Below, piece after piece: positions 11,302 to 22,667 of a stretch of DNA of 64,000 nucleotides (its first letter is position 1; each line of letters begins with the position of its first letter). The notes under the pieces were generated by a model. That model was not told the DNA's origin. It worked only from the letters and a program-made list of their open reading frames with translations, and searched no databases. Where the stretch lies: assembly GCF_002127325.2 (NCBI RefSeq), contig NC_035439.2, positions 140,989,901 to 141,053,900 on the forward strand, written 5' to 3'. Made by a program: the position numbers and the translations under genes. Source of the stretch: Helianthus annuus (Eukaryota > Streptophyta > Magnoliopsida > Asterales > Asteraceae).

Positions 11302-11600
11302 GGGGTATGGTGGGGTGTGGGTTGGGGGTATGGTGCGACACGTGGAGTATGGGGCATCCAAGACCAAAAGCCAATTTCAAAGGGGTATGGTGGGGCGTGG
11401 CTGGGGTGGCGTGGAAAAAAAACTAATTTCAAAGGGCTAGTGCTCTTGGCCAATGAGGTTCCCCCATGTCATGTGGGTAGCCCCGCCCAACGCCCAGGCT
11501 GAAACCCCCGCCCAAGGCGCCACGCCGAAACCCAAGCTCACCCGGGGTGGTGACTTGGGCGTTTGTGCCCAACCCACGCCCCAACCCCGCCCCATACCCC
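11302..11600. mobile_element. GC-rich MITE with GGGGTATGG ends
   Basis: The left end GGGGTATGGTGGGGTGTGGG and the reverse complement of the right end, GGGGTATGGGGCGGGGTTGG, form inverted repeats of about 28 bp. The size and G-rich ends resemble Tourist/Harbinger MITEs. No unambiguous 3-bp duplication was seen. Confidence 0.5.
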
Positions 11601-11699
11601 ATAGTCTAATTATTAGGTTGTGTTCATTTGGTTGGGGTTATTTTTTGTATTTTTTATTATGTGAGTGACCTGAATCGTAAAGACCCGAATCAAATTTCT

Positions 11700-13010
11700 G
11701 ACGTTGGATTGTTAGAAAGCCGAGCATCAAAAACCAGTGACCCAGTAGGAAAAAATTTCTGTCTCTATCATAATTAGTGACGCAATAAATTTTATCTAAT
11801 CACCTTATTCCATGATGACGCTTTCGACGTAACAAATTCACTAGCCTCAAACTTGAGTGGTTTTCCTTTTGATTTGCATCACCCTTTGTCTCGTTTGATC
11901 ATATTCAAGCTTTCTCTTATCTTATCTATAATCTATCTTTTCAATAGTCTTACTCTTGTCTCGTTTGATCCTATCTAAAACTACATATGAAAACTTCATG
12001 TTCAGGTTGACCCCTTTTAACTCTTTAAAGCCAACATGTTTAATTAAATCGTCCGACCCACTAGCCCGTTTATTTCCCCTTTTTGGACCCATTTCTTTAC
12101 AACTCGACAACCCGATTAACATGTTTACAACTTGATAATTATCTGCCAACTTGGCAACGTGTTTAGATAAATGGGTTAAACATGTCAATGTCATGTTCGG
12201 GTTATACAAATTTAAACGTGTCACTGAGCTGCAATAAAAAATATGGGTCGTGTTCAAGTTGAGCAATTCGACCAATCAATTTGACACGACTGACACCTCA
12301 TCTCAAACTTCAGCTCAATAATATTGTATCCTACACTTCCTCTCGTATCCGACACTCCATGTATTGCCTTTGCTTCCTTGAGGTATAACTCTACAATTTT
12401 TTTTAGCTTCATATCGGTGTTATAGCCATTTGTTTCCCAAAATTCCACAAACTATTGTATATACATAATACATGTTACCTTTATCAATCTCATATAGAGT
12501 TCATTTATTTTGTTTCTAGATCAAAACTCAAAATGATCAAACAAACATTGTTAAGTGAATCAACCTAATTTGAGCACAGGTCTGAATGAATCACTTAATT
12601 TGTTTAAATAAAACAAACGAAGTAATAAGTATGAATGTACACTGATATTTAATAATGTTAATCTATTATAAAATGTTATCACTTGAATCATATAAATCAT
12701 AAGAGTATGTTGTGATGCATTGATTTTAATTTTTGTAAAAGGGTCGAGTATTAGACGGGTTTTTATTAATCATAGTATTTAGTATCATATTTTATTATAA
12801 AATTGTGTCTTATATCCGGGTTCACAACCTAGGTAATAGGTATATATATATCCCGAATGTTTCAATTTCGGATTCTTTTTACCATTGTATAACAACTTAG
12901 AGAAAGTTACATATCCACAAAAAAAAAAAAAAACAAAAAACAAAAGATATACGTCAAATGTTGGAAGGTTTAAACAACTCGATAAGATTTTGGATTGAGT
13001 TTGTATTGTA
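11700..13010. other. AT-rich spacer with decayed repeats
   Basis: No gene recognised. 11900-12300 carries short motifs such as CGACCCACTAGCCCG and GGGTCGTGTTCAAG, also seen in style near 57390, suggesting an old dispersed repeat without clear ends. Confidence 0.3.
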
Positions 13011-13017
13011 AGACTGG

Positions 13018-13326
13018 AAGGTATGCTTAGGCTCATCCTCAAGGGGATGGGCCGCCACGTCACCTGCCACGTCATCGAGAGTGAAGATGGGCCTATAAGG
13101 GATGGACCAAGGGGGTGGAGGATGGGGCCCCACAATATTTATAAAAGCAATTAAAAAATATAATTGATTTGATTTTTTAGAGAGAGAAAGAGAGAGAGAG
13201 GAGAGAGAGAGAGAAAGAGAATGTGGCCCGTCGTTCACGTCTTCCAGGCGACGGAGAAGCCGGAACGATCCTCAGGGGGGCGGTGTGGGGGTGTGGCGCC
13301 GGGCCTCACCGGGCCAAGGCCGGCCC
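13018..13326. mobile_element. Harbinger-type MITE (GGCTCATCC family)
   Basis: It begins GGAAGGTATGCTTAGGCTC. The reverse complement of its right end reads GAAGGGTATGAGGGCCGG, giving imperfect TIRs. The block 'GGCTCATCCTCAAGGGGATG' is closely matched at 63398 ('GGCTCATCCCCATGAGGATG'), so the two belong to one family. An (AGAG)n tract lies at about 13180-13218. Confidence 0.45.
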
Positions 13327-13353
13327 TCATACCCTTCGGTCTAAACCAGGTAA

Positions 13354-13766
13354 GAGCATGGTTGCAAAAGTCGCTAGGCGCTCTCTAGTCGGTTGACTGG
13401 GGAGTTGAGAGTACTCGGCCTAGGCGGAGAGTACACGGGGAGTACTCGGACATGCCAAATTATAAAGAAATTAGTTTTTGGGTATTAAATATATGTCAAA
13501 TAACATAAATTTACTAATATTTATAACAATATACTTAAAATTGATATTCATTCTTTAATATTATACGCATAAAAATTATGGTTTATTTTATTTTAAGTCA
13601 AACTCAGCCCAAGTTGACCTTCTAGATCCGATTTTGGCCGATGTTGACCGTATTTTATCGATTCCGAGTAATTAGTCGGAGTTGAAGAAAGTCGCATCGG
13701 CAGCCTACCTTGTAGCGACTACTCGGGGAGTACTCGGCCTTGAAGACCTTGTTTTACAACCATGGG
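13354..13766. mobile_element. MITE with CATGGTTG ends
   Basis: The left end CATGGTTGCAAAAGTCGC and the reverse complement of the right end, CCATGGTTGTAAAACAAGG, are inverted. The motif GGGGAGTACTCGG occurs near both ends. It is about 410 bp and non-coding. Family is uncertain (hAT-like ends). Confidence 0.4.
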
Positions 13767-14230
13767 TAAGAGTTGTAATTTCAAGAAACAATACTATTAT
13801 TTCAAACAGAAAAAGTAATATGTATGAAACTGTCATGTTATCTTCGTTGTCATTGGTCATGTCCACAGGCTGTATTGCTGGACCCAGTCCATTCTGTTGG
13901 CCCAGTAACTTCCAGCCCATAGAGATTCCTCTTCAGTTTTCAGTCATTACCTTTTTCTCCATCTTTTAAGCATCTTTTTACTTTTTTCGCTATTTAATCT
14001 TTTGAACAAGGGATCTGGCGAGTTAAGCCGAGTCGAGTCTGAACTCGTTTAGGCTTAACCCAGGCTCATTTAACTTCGGGACAACTATGGGCTTGAGCTG
14101 AACTCAATAAAAGTTATATTTTTAAAGCTCGAACTAGGTTCGTAATTTTCGATAAGCCACCGCCCAATAGAGCTTAGTCATGTGTAGATCGAAAAGGTCT
14201 CGCAAAAAACCTAACCCTATATATATATAT

Positions 14231-14365
14231 AGGATTAGGTTCAAGAGTGAACACTAGTGTATTTGCGAACTGAGCGAACTAATCCTGGCCATACACGTGT
14301 GTAAATCAATGGCCAGAATTTGTTTACTCAGTTCGCAAATACACTAGTGTTCACTCTAAAACCTC
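14231..14365. mobile_element. Palindromic MITE of the GTTCA family (copy 1)
   Basis: The arm 'GTGAACACTAGTGTATTTGC' is repeated in inverted orientation ('GCAAATACACTAGTGTTCAC') around a short loop with the conserved pair 'GGCCAT'/'ATGGCC'. The element sits directly next to (TA)n on the left. Confidence 0.65.
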
Positions 14366-14429
14366 ACACAATACACACACACACACACACACATATATAT
14401 AATATATATTTATTTATTTATTTATATAG

Positions 14430-14910
14430 GGGAAGGTTCATTGCGGAACACTAAAAAAGTGGGGAACAGCGGGGAACCGACTCAAACGACCTCCGATTGG
14501 ACTCATTCCAGTGGCGTTGGAACCGGCTCGTCGAACCCTAACTAAGATCTCTTAACCTTAAAACCTAAATCCTAACTCCTAGATTCTAAACCCTAAAGCT
14601 AAAAAATAAGGCTAAAACCTAAGCTAAACCGTAAAATCTAAACTATAAACCCTAAAAGCTAAACCCTAAAGGCTAAACTTAAAGCTAAACCCTAAGCTAA
14701 ACACTAAAGCTAAACCCTAAACCCTAAAGCTAAACCCTAAAAGCGAAACCCTAATATATTTAGGGTTTAGGGGTTATGGTTTAGGGTTAAGAGATCCTGG
14801 TTAGGGTTTGATGAGCCGGTTCCAACGCCGTTGGAATGAGTCCAATCGGAGTTCGTTTGAGTCGGTTCCCCATTGTTCCCCATTTTTTTAGTGTTCCCCA
14901 ATGAACCTCA
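14430..14910. mobile_element. Long-TIR MITE with CCCTAAA-like core
   Basis: Arms of about 130 bp are inverted repeats: 'GGTTCATTGCGGAACACTAA' on the left against 'TTAGTGTTCCCCAATGAACC' on the right, and 'CCGATTGGACTCATTCC' against 'GGAATGAGTCCAATCGG'. The core (14560-14770) is made of irregular CTAAACCCTAAA-like units. Flanks are TATATA. It is non-coding. Confidence 0.75.
14560..14780. repeat. Degenerate telomere-like CCCTAAA repeat inside a MITE
   Basis: Many CCCTAAA units are separated by variable spacers (CTAAAGCTAAACC and similar), and TTTAGGG appears at the far side. The array is irregular and enclosed by the TIRs of the host MITE, so it is an internal repeat and not an ordered telomeric tract. 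Confidence 0.7.
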
Positions 14911-14918
14911 TACTATAT

Positions 14919-17212
14919 AGGGTGGGGTTCATGAGTGAACCATAGTGTTTTTGTGAACAAAATGAACAAATCTTATCCATTGATTGTTGAGATCTAGATT
15001 TTTTTATGAATGGCAAGATTGTAATTTCTTCTTAATAACTTCTCCTAAAATTAAAAGAAACAAGGGTGAATATGTAATTTCAACTCTTCTTTCTTTGAAA
15101 CCTGGGAGAATGTAATCGTTTCTTTTATTGAAAATTTGCAATCCCTATGTCAGTTACACATGATCAAATCATTCTTCAAAATTAAAAGATCTTCATCTCT
15201 CTCTGTACACAACAATCTTGCGTATATAGCTTTTCAGGCGAAACGACCATACACCTACCATTTTCTATGGCGTGTATCTTCTTTCAACGACAAACAAAGG
15301 TACCATATAATGTGTACTTCGGTTTCGTCTTATCCTGTTTAGCCCGATTGTGTAAAGAAAATCTAGGGCTTGAGTTTGTAGTTCATACAAAAATCTTTCG
15401 TTGTACGATAATGTGTATAAGTTTGTGGATTTAGGTTTGACGTGTTAGATTTTTGTAGATTTTTCTCCAATTTTGTAAATTATTGGTTTAATTGTTGGGC
15501 TCAACCGATCAGAGACATAGCTATACCCTGTTTTAACAAATGTCTATGCCAATTTATTATACGTCTGTGTTTAAACACATCGTGTGCTTATTATATTTGT
15601 TTTTTTTTTTTTGAAGCTTATTTGGAAAAAAATCGAAGGTAAGGGATTTATAAATAAAACCGAATTTGGTAATTTTAGGGGCGTTTTTCTTTGGTAGTTT
15701 AAACAGTGTGTTGTTCTCTGATTTTGTGATAAGTGATGGCTTTGATAGAGTTCATATATGTACAGTAATTGTTTTATACATATATGTATAATCTGATACT
15801 TTAGGTAAATTATGTATTAAACAGTGTGTTTAACATGGGTGTTGTATACTCAGGTATACACAGATGTATAATCTGATACGTAGGATTTTTGTTATTATAC
15901 ACCTGTGTAGAACTACAATAATTTACTTATACACATGTGTTATGTAGGATATTTTGTTTATTATACACCTGTGTAGAACTGTGTTAATTTACTTATACAC
16001 ATGTTTTATGTAGGATATTTTGTTTATTATACACCTGTGTAGAACTACATTAATTTACTTATACACATATGTTATGTAGGATATTTTGTTTATTATACAC
16101 CTGTGTAGAACTGCGTTAATTTACTTATACACATGTTTTATGTAGGATATTTTGTTTATTATACACCTGTGTAGAAGTACATTAATTTACTTATACACAT
16201 GTGTTACGGAGGATTATGCCATTGAAAATTGGTGGACTTCTAAGCGTTGTTATTATTAAATATATTTTTTGTTTGTATTTGTAATGTTTTTTGGTTAGGA
16301 TGGCTCATGAAAAAAGTTGATGCACAATGAGTTCCCTCTTAGAAGAATGGAGAAGAAAGCGAAGTTGACGCTACTACGCAAAAAATATGTTGTATGACTA
16401 GTGACGTCAAACGCAAAGAAGTACCGTGAAAGAGTGTTGGCAGAAGCGATTGAATATGAAAAGGCACAGAAGTCTTTTGTTAGTTTTATTATTCACATTC
16501 GAAGTATGACAAAATCGAGTATAAGTTGATGTTATTTTGATATTGAATATGTTAGACTCTTGATTATGTTCTAGTATGTTTCTTTCGATTACAAAAATTA
16601 TATTTTGGCTTGGGTAAGTTTTTACTAATCATCCTTTTCTTTAGTGTGTAGTATCCTTTCTTTAGTGTGTAGTGTGTAGTATGTTGATATTTAGCTGTTC
16701 TGTTAAAGTAAATACAAAATAGGATTTTGCTGGAACATGATATTGTTAAAATATGTATACTAAGATGTATTAAACAAAATCATAATAAGTATGTATTCAC
16801 TTATTTGTTAAACACTTGTATTGTCTTCATAAATGAAATATTTTTGGTTGTAAACACTTGTGTATTGTCTTCAAAAATAAAAACTTTTTGGTTAGGTGTA
16901 TAATTAACTAATAGAAAAATATTTTTTGTATGGTTAAAAAGATAACAAGAAAGTGAGGACGTTTTTCTTTTATTTGGAACAATATTGGATTCGAGAATTG
17001 TGATATTGGGTCAATAAATTCAAATCCTAGAAAAAAGGAAACGGTTACTGGTTAGTAACATGTATCTCAATCAAAAATGGATTATAATTTTTAAAAGATA
17101 AAATTAAATTTAAATGATTAATAATCATACCCTTATAATCTTAAAATAAATCAAGGGCTAGGATGGGTTCACTAAGTTCACAAATAAGAGGTTGGTTCAC
17201 AAATGAACCTAA

Positions 17213-17214
<2 letters not shown>
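14919..17214. mobile_element. 2.3-kb non-autonomous TIR element of the GTTCA family
   Basis: The left end 'GGGGTTCATGAGTGAACC' with 'AACAAATCTTATCC' after it is inverted relative to the right end (reverse complement 'GGTTAGGTTCATTTGTGAAC' then 'ACCCATCCTAGCCC'). The element lies between TATATA tracts. It contains a 66-bp tandem array (15898-16210) and a stretch at 16318-16500 reading AKLTLLRKKY and KKYRERVLAEAIEYEKAQKS with stops. That could be a captured gene scrap, but its origin was not recognised. No transposase was seen. Confidence 0.55.
15898..16210. repeat. 66-bp tandem repeat, about five copies
   Basis: Units begin TACACCTGTGTAGAA at 15898, 15964, 16030, 16096 and 16162, giving an exact 66-bp period with a few substitutions (ACTACA or ACTGTG or ACTGCG). 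Confidence 0.9.

Positions 17215-17257
<43 letters not shown>
17215..17257. repeat. (TA)n microsatellite
   Basis: About 20 uninterrupted TA units between two inverted-repeat elements. Confidence 0.95.
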
Positions 17258-17259
<2 letters not shown>

Positions 17260-17636
17260 TAGAGGATCCTGTAAAAAGTGCTCAAAGTGTGAGAAGTGTA
17301 AGAAGCGTATTATAACACTATATATAATACTATATAACACCATATAAACACCGTATAACAATATGTAACAACATATAATACTATATAACACTATGTAACA
17401 CTATATATCATTATATAACAAATATAACACTATACATCTATCATAGACATGTTATCAGACAACCTATAGTGTTATATTTGTTATATAAGTATATATAGTG
17501 TTATATAGTGTTATATGGTATTATATGGTGTTACATATTGTTAAGAAGTGTTTATATGGTGTTATATAGTATTATATATAGTGTTATAATACACTTCTTA
17601 CACTTCTCACACTTTAGGCCCTTTTTACACTATCCT

Positions 17637-17641
<5 letters not shown>
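17258..17641. mobile_element. Foldback MITE
   Basis: Both halves are near-perfect inverted copies: 'AAAGTGTGAGAAGTGTAAGA' plus 'TATTATAACACTATATATAA' on the left, with their complements at 17560-17625. The centre is rich in TATAACACTATA units. It lies between two (TA)n tracts. Apparent frames are shadows. Confidence 0.75.

Positions 17642-17727
<86 letters not shown>
17641..17727. repeat. (TA)n microsatellite
   Basis: About 43 TA units in a row, on the border of the foldback MITE and the next element. Confidence 0.95.
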
Positions 17728-17730
<3 letters not shown>

Positions 17731-17940
17731 TAGGGATCCTAAGGGAAGCCCACCCTATTTGAGAAACTTGAGAAACATTCCGGACCACACATTTTTCTAA
17801 GCTTTTCGTAATATACATATATGTATAGTTTAAAATTGACTATATACATATATGTATATTCTCAAATCTTGAATTATACACATATGTATATAGTCAATTT
17901 TAAACTATACATATATGTATATTGTCAAATCTTGAATTAT

Positions 17941-17958
<18 letters not shown>
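17728..17958. mobile_element. Inverted-repeat element fragment
   Basis: 'TATACATATATGTATAGTTT' with 'AAAATTGACTATATACA' appears in both orientations around 17812-17925, next to (CA)n(TA)n. The left end 'GGTAGGGATCCTAAGGGAAG' has no clear inverted partner, so the element may be partial. Confidence 0.45.

Positions 17959-17999
<41 letters not shown>
17941..17999. repeat. (CA)n(TA)n microsatellite
   Basis: About ten CA units followed by about 20 TA units. Confidence 0.9.
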
Positions 18000-18003
<4 letters not shown>

Positions 18004-18304
18004 TAGGTTAACGTACAATGGCCCTTATCGTACAATATGTACGCGATCATCTTAGCCGTCCGATCTGGTGCGAATTCACTTTTGAACATGCGATTTGTGC
18101 TGAAAGACCAACATGCGAAATTGCTTTATATACCAACATGCGATTCCATCACATTTACCAACATGCGAAATTGCTACAAAAAAACCAACATGCGATTTCA
18201 TCAAAAATACCAACATGCGATTTCGAACATGCCTTTTTATAACGTACGATTTCACAATATCGTACGTATTGTACGTTAAGGGATATTGTATTTTACACTT
18301 TCAC
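18000..18304. mobile_element. MITE with internal ACCAACATGCGAT repeats
   Basis: The left end contains 'AACGTACAATGGCCCTTATC' then 'GTACAATATGTACG'; the right end 'CGTACGTATTGTACGTTAAG' is inverted. The interior holds about five or six units of 'CCAACATGCGA(T/A)TT' spaced about 27-32 bp. TATATATA flanks both sides. Confidence 0.6.
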
Positions 18305-18312
18305 TATATATA

Positions 18313-18498
18313 TAGGGAGGGGTTCTAGAGTGAACAAATCCTGATCATCGATTTACATAATCAAATCGTAAAATAAACTAGTGTATTTTCATCGTCAAAT
18401 CCTAACCATTAATTTACACTTGTGTACTGATATTTAAGGGCTAGGATTAGTTCACAAGTTTTCACTATAAAAGGGTTGTTCACAAATGAATCTAACCA
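18313..18498. mobile_element. MITE of the GTTCA family (copy 2)
   Basis: Begins 'GGGGTTCTAGAGTGAACA' and ends 'TGTTCACAAATGAATCTAACC', imperfect TIRs of the same family as the elements at 14231 and 14919. It follows TATATATA. Confidence 0.6.
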
Positions 18499-18499
18499 T

Positions 18500-19995
18500 T
18501 CAAGTATTGTTTTGGGTTGGCACCGACTTATCGGATGCACCGAAGTTAGCAAAATCCGAGGTACTTCTTTTGTTGAACCTCCACCGGAATCTTCGTTCGA
18601 CAAATTAATTTGACCTCATTTTGCGGCTTCTTTAACAACCTTTCACGCCCTGTGGTGCTTGACAATCTTTAAGTGTTGTCTTCAAAACAGCTAAATCGTT
18701 GCACTCGCTTTTACGTAAGTGATCCCATATGTTTAAAATAATAATAAATTAATAATATAAGAATGCTATTAGAAACAAATAAACTGTTTAAGTGACAAAA
18801 AAATAATTAAAACAAAGAAATTAAAATAAAACAAAAAAGTTATTGCTTGAATGTAAAGATTGTTCGCTCGCTACTACCCCAAGTGCAACGAAGTGTTTAA
18901 AAACGACTTTCCACAAACCATCTTTTCTTTGTCGGTCTCCTTTTTCCCGGTCTAATTACTTGGATGTATGCTTGAGCCAACAATTCTTCCTCCTTGGGAG
19001 TCCAATCCACCCGCGAGGCCCGATTCGTGAATTTATCCCTTTTCTTTCCTTTACCTTTTCCCATATCCAGGACCGACCCTGAGAATTGGTGTACCCTGTT
19101 CGAGCTCGAAAAATCATGCCCTTAAGCCTTAATGAAATTGGGTATTAGGCCCACTAAAGGTCTAAACCTAATGCCAATGGGCTAATAACTAATCTAAACC
19201 ATAAGAATAGTTTTGTAAGTGAGCCTATGTTGGTGTTTGTATGGGTATTATTATTATTATTTTTTTACATATACATATCAGGTTTTTTTAAAATATAACG
19301 TGCCCTTCGAAATATTGGACCCTGGCCGGTGGTCCTCCCCGCCCACCCCCAGGGCCGCCCATTCCCATATCCTCCTCTACACGCTCGTCACTTGCAATAT
19401 TGCATTTCTTCCAAGTTAGCTTCAAGTTACATTTTTTGGACATATTCCTCATCATCACCATCTTCATCGTCATAACGAAGTGGTGGTTCTCATTCCACAT
19501 TTTTTTGTTAAAAACGAGATGGACTCCTATACGTTGCAAACCCATCGATGTTATGCATCGCTTTCAGAGAAAACTCAAGGCGAAGCGGTGGAACTATAGG
19601 CTGTGAAAAAATAGTTTGGTTGTTGCCCATAGATATATAGCGTTGGAAAGGGTTGTGTTTGAATATGTTGCGTGGGTGGGTGTGGCATATACGCTTCACC
19701 ACCAATAACACCACGTCGGCTTGAACCAGAGTCTCGTTTGCCAGTATCGGCGCCCCCTTTGCTAGAACCGGCACCTTGGGATTTTTTTTGGTGAATCCAT
19801 TGTAAAGTTAGAGTGAGATGGTTTTGGTTTCAATTAAGGAAGGGTTATGAGAATGAGTGTGATTTAAATTGTGAGTGGAAAATAAATATATATAGGATTT
19901 AAAATTGATTTTAATTTATGAAATATTGGTAACGGTCAGAATTTTCTCGGCCTCCGCAATTTTTACATGGCTAACCTTTAAGGCAAACCATACCC
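18500..19995 (-). pseudogene. Decayed Harbinger ORF1 element
   Basis: On the - strand, 19080-18840 keeps the SANT-like pattern seen in the intact ORF1 at 7330-8704 (WIGLPRRKNCW for the usual W-S-P-x-Q-E-E motif, and KDGLWKVVFKHF), with stops and shifts. 19790-19510 resembles the glycine/serine-rich N-terminus (QGAGSSKGG, GKRDSGSSRRG). 18600-18520 keeps part of the C-terminal half. The right end 'GGCAAACCATACCC' is the reverse of a Harbinger-like TIR. A smaller MITE interrupts it at 19072-19365. No intact frame remains. Confidence 0.6.
19072..19365. mobile_element. MITE with GGGCCGGCCCTG-type ends (copy 1)
   Basis: Begins 'AGGACCGACCCTGAGAATTG' and ends 'CCACCCCCAGGGCCGCCC'. The whole body is repeated in opposite orientation at 59883-60172, sharing for instance 'CGAAATATTGG', 'CCTATGTTGGTGTTTGTATG' and 'CTAATAACTAATCTAAA' with minor differences. 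It lies inside the decayed Harbinger ORF1. Ends suggest a hAT-like or CACTA-like non-autonomous element. Confidence 0.65.
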
Positions 19996-20083
19996 ACCCC
20001 TCCAACCCGTATGGGTGGCAGCGGTATTCTGGTGCAAGGTCGAATCCGGGAGGGGTACCCGGGCCAGTCCCCCCCCCCTATGC

Positions 20084-20410
20084 AGGGGCGGACCCACATA
20101 GAGTGGGTCGGGGTCCCCGGACCCCAATGTTTCAAAAAAAAAATAGTAGATTCAGTATATTAAATTGTATAAGGACCCCATAAATACAATTAAGGTGGAC
20201 ACCATAGAAAGAAAAGGAAACCTGGTGTAGTGGTAAATCAATCCCTCTCTTTACCAACAAGAAGTCATGAGTTCAATCCTTGTATAGCTCATTTTTCCTG
20301 ACCCGAACGAGGACTGACCCAAAAATTCTAATATTTTGTTATGAAAATTTTGAACAGCGAAAAAAATGGACCCCATTGAAAAAAAAAAATCTTTGGTCCG
20401 CCACTTCCCT
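20084..20410. mobile_element. hAT-like MITE with a SINE-like insert
   Basis: The ends 'CAGGGGCGGACCCAC' and 'GGTCCGCCACTTCCC' are inverted, and 'GGACCCCA' occurs near both. Between them, 20218-20300 carries a tRNA-like head ('TGGTGTAGTGGTAAATC' as A box, 'GAGTTCAATCC' as B box), probably a SINE fragment. No coding capacity. Confidence 0.45.
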
Positions 20411-21423
20411 TGTGCTTTCTCGTCATCTTTCTAAGTCTTCATTGTTTTTGAACTAGTACAAGTAAACATGAACCATGTTGCACATTTATAAATTTTACTT
20501 AACTCATGAACAAACAAGCTAAATAAGTGCAACTAGAACAAGTAAACATGATTACATGAACGGTGAACCATGTATGAAGTTGAATTATAAACACATGAGG
20601 GGAGTGAGAACACGAAAATCTCAAAGTAACATATTATATATAGCTTTAAATGTAAAAGGGAAACAACCAAAACTACATAACTATGGCCAATAGTCAATCA
20701 CACCAACCCATAATCTAAACATGTCTTTCACTTTCAAGGTATCCTTCTGCATATAATATGTAGTGAAATAATGACGTAGGATTTGAAAAAGAAATTGAAG
20801 AAATAATAAAAATAAAATGAGTTTAATTCTTTGGTACGAGGTGGGGGAGATTGAAGCACTTTGAAGAGATAGATAGATGTATGATATCCACTACCACCAG
20901 TCCTTGTTCGGTCCTCATCCACTATTCCGTGTTTTACGCCTGTCTGTCCTCTTTCAGTTTCTCCGATCAATGTTGTTAATACAAGACTTGCACAATATTC
21001 TTCTATCTTTCAAGTTTATTTTACTATTCCGTGTTTTACGCCTGTTTGCCAACATTAATCCTAGCTCAGGAAATGTTTACATGGAGATATTAAACATATT
21101 TTCCTTCAGCGATCCCGTACTAACAGAAAGTTAATATGTTTAGTTTTTGTTGGTGTGGAGTGTTTATGTGACAAAAAAGAAAGTTTTAATGACGTGGACT
21201 GACAGTCCACGTTAGCAAAAACCAATTGGGTTAACTTAATAACATGAGATCGCTAAAGAAATTTATGTTTAAAGTTAGGACTATTGCTACAATCTATCGA
21301 GTTGGGATTAATCCCGACCAAAAGGTAAAAGTTAAGATTATTAAAATTCAATTTCTCATAAAGAAAATATACTTGATAAACATAAAGTGGGATCCGATGA
21401 AAATTATAAAAAATGAATATTGG
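20411..21423. other. Spacer without a recognised gene
   Basis: AT-rich. A 23-bp block starting 'ACTATTCCGTGTTTTACGCC' occurs twice (around 20920 and 21025), a local duplication of unknown origin. No coding region was supported. Confidence 0.35.
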
Positions 21424-21848
21424 ATTTAAATAACCTTAACTTTCACCAAATGGCTTATAGAACTCCCAACTTTCGATTTATACCACATCACTCCCAACTT
21501 TCAATTTATTGGGCGATAGCACTCCCAAAGTAACCCAACACTAACTCAATTTGCTGACATCACTTGCCACGTTACCAAGCTAGTGCTACATCATCAAAAA
21601 AGACAAGTCAGATGTGGCGTGATCAAAAAAGCCGATCCAAATACATCATATGCCACATCATAAAAAAAATTCCACGTCAGATGTCATATCAACACACAAG
21701 TGCCACGTCAGCAAAAACGAACAGGGTTAGAGTTCAGTCAGTTTGAGAGTGCTATCGGCCAATAAGTTGAAAGTTGAGAGTGGTGTGGTACAAATCAAAA
21801 CTTAGAATTGTTGTCGGCCAATTAGTGAAAGTTGAGGTTATTTAAATT
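21424..21848. mobile_element. Foldback MITE
   Basis: The left end 'AAATAACCTTAACTTTCACC' and the right end 'GTGAAAGTTGAGGTTATTT' are inverted. 'ACTCCCAACTTTC' and 'TTGAAAGTTGAGAGT' pair further inside. The centre has several CCACGTCA/CCACATCA units. A TSD could not be set with confidence. Confidence 0.6.
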
Positions 21849-22066
21849 TAATATCCCTAAAAAATATGGATGCGGGTAGTCACAGATGATTCTCGAAATT
21901 AAACATTGCGATTGCAATATGTTTATGTTATCTCAAGAATCATATAACTGATGACTATAGAATATTGATTGTAAATCAGAAGACATAGGGTGTACTTAAT
22001 TAAGGTTTACAAATTGAGTGATTGTTAACTGTCCACCATATACCAATTATATGTCACATATCTATG

Positions 22067-22071
22067 GTAAA
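22067..22071. repeat. Target-site duplication GTAAA (left)
   Basis: Direct copy of 25256-25260, bounding the solo LTR that contains the nested element. Confidence 0.8.
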
Positions 22072-22667
22072 TGAAAGGTCCAAATCCTAAGCCGGTCTTA
22101 TGAGTTAAGCCCAGGCCGTGTGTGAGATCATACCCAAAGTAAACCAAAGTGTTGACTTTCTCCATCTTGTGCTGACTACAAGGGTGTGCCCCCAGCCCCG
22201 CACGAGGTCAGGACCAAGATAGAATCAATTCTGACACTTAGTTCCTTTGACAAAAGACCAAGCTTCCTTAACCTTGCGCCGACTACTCATGGTTACCCCA
22301 GGTCGCGCGGGGGCAAGAAACGAAGGGTAACGTCGGACGGTATCGAAAGTACGAGTGGCAGAGCAATGGCCCAATAGGCGCTCAACAGGTTGTATTCTAT
22401 TGTGCTGCACGATGAGCAATCGTGCAGGAGACAAAATGTACCCAAGGACACATACGTGGCACCAATTAGCTTGCGTCGACCACTGCTCCATGATCTCCAC
22501 TTAACTGCTGATAACAGACCAGACAATAAGGACAACCGTCAGGACACGTGGATCCATTCAGCATGCGCCAACTACCCTCTCGCCTGGAATCATTAACGGT
22601 CGTGACAGATGAGGCATAATGAATATTCCTTGTTGTCGATCTCAGGCCCAAGGCCCATCAGCCCATC

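Noticed and set aside
14560..14780. Interstitial telomere or chromosome-end remnant
   Set aside because: Units are irregular and enclosed by the TIRs of a MITE.
17215..17818. ORFs of repeated Ile-Tyr
   Set aside because: Pure (TA)n translations.
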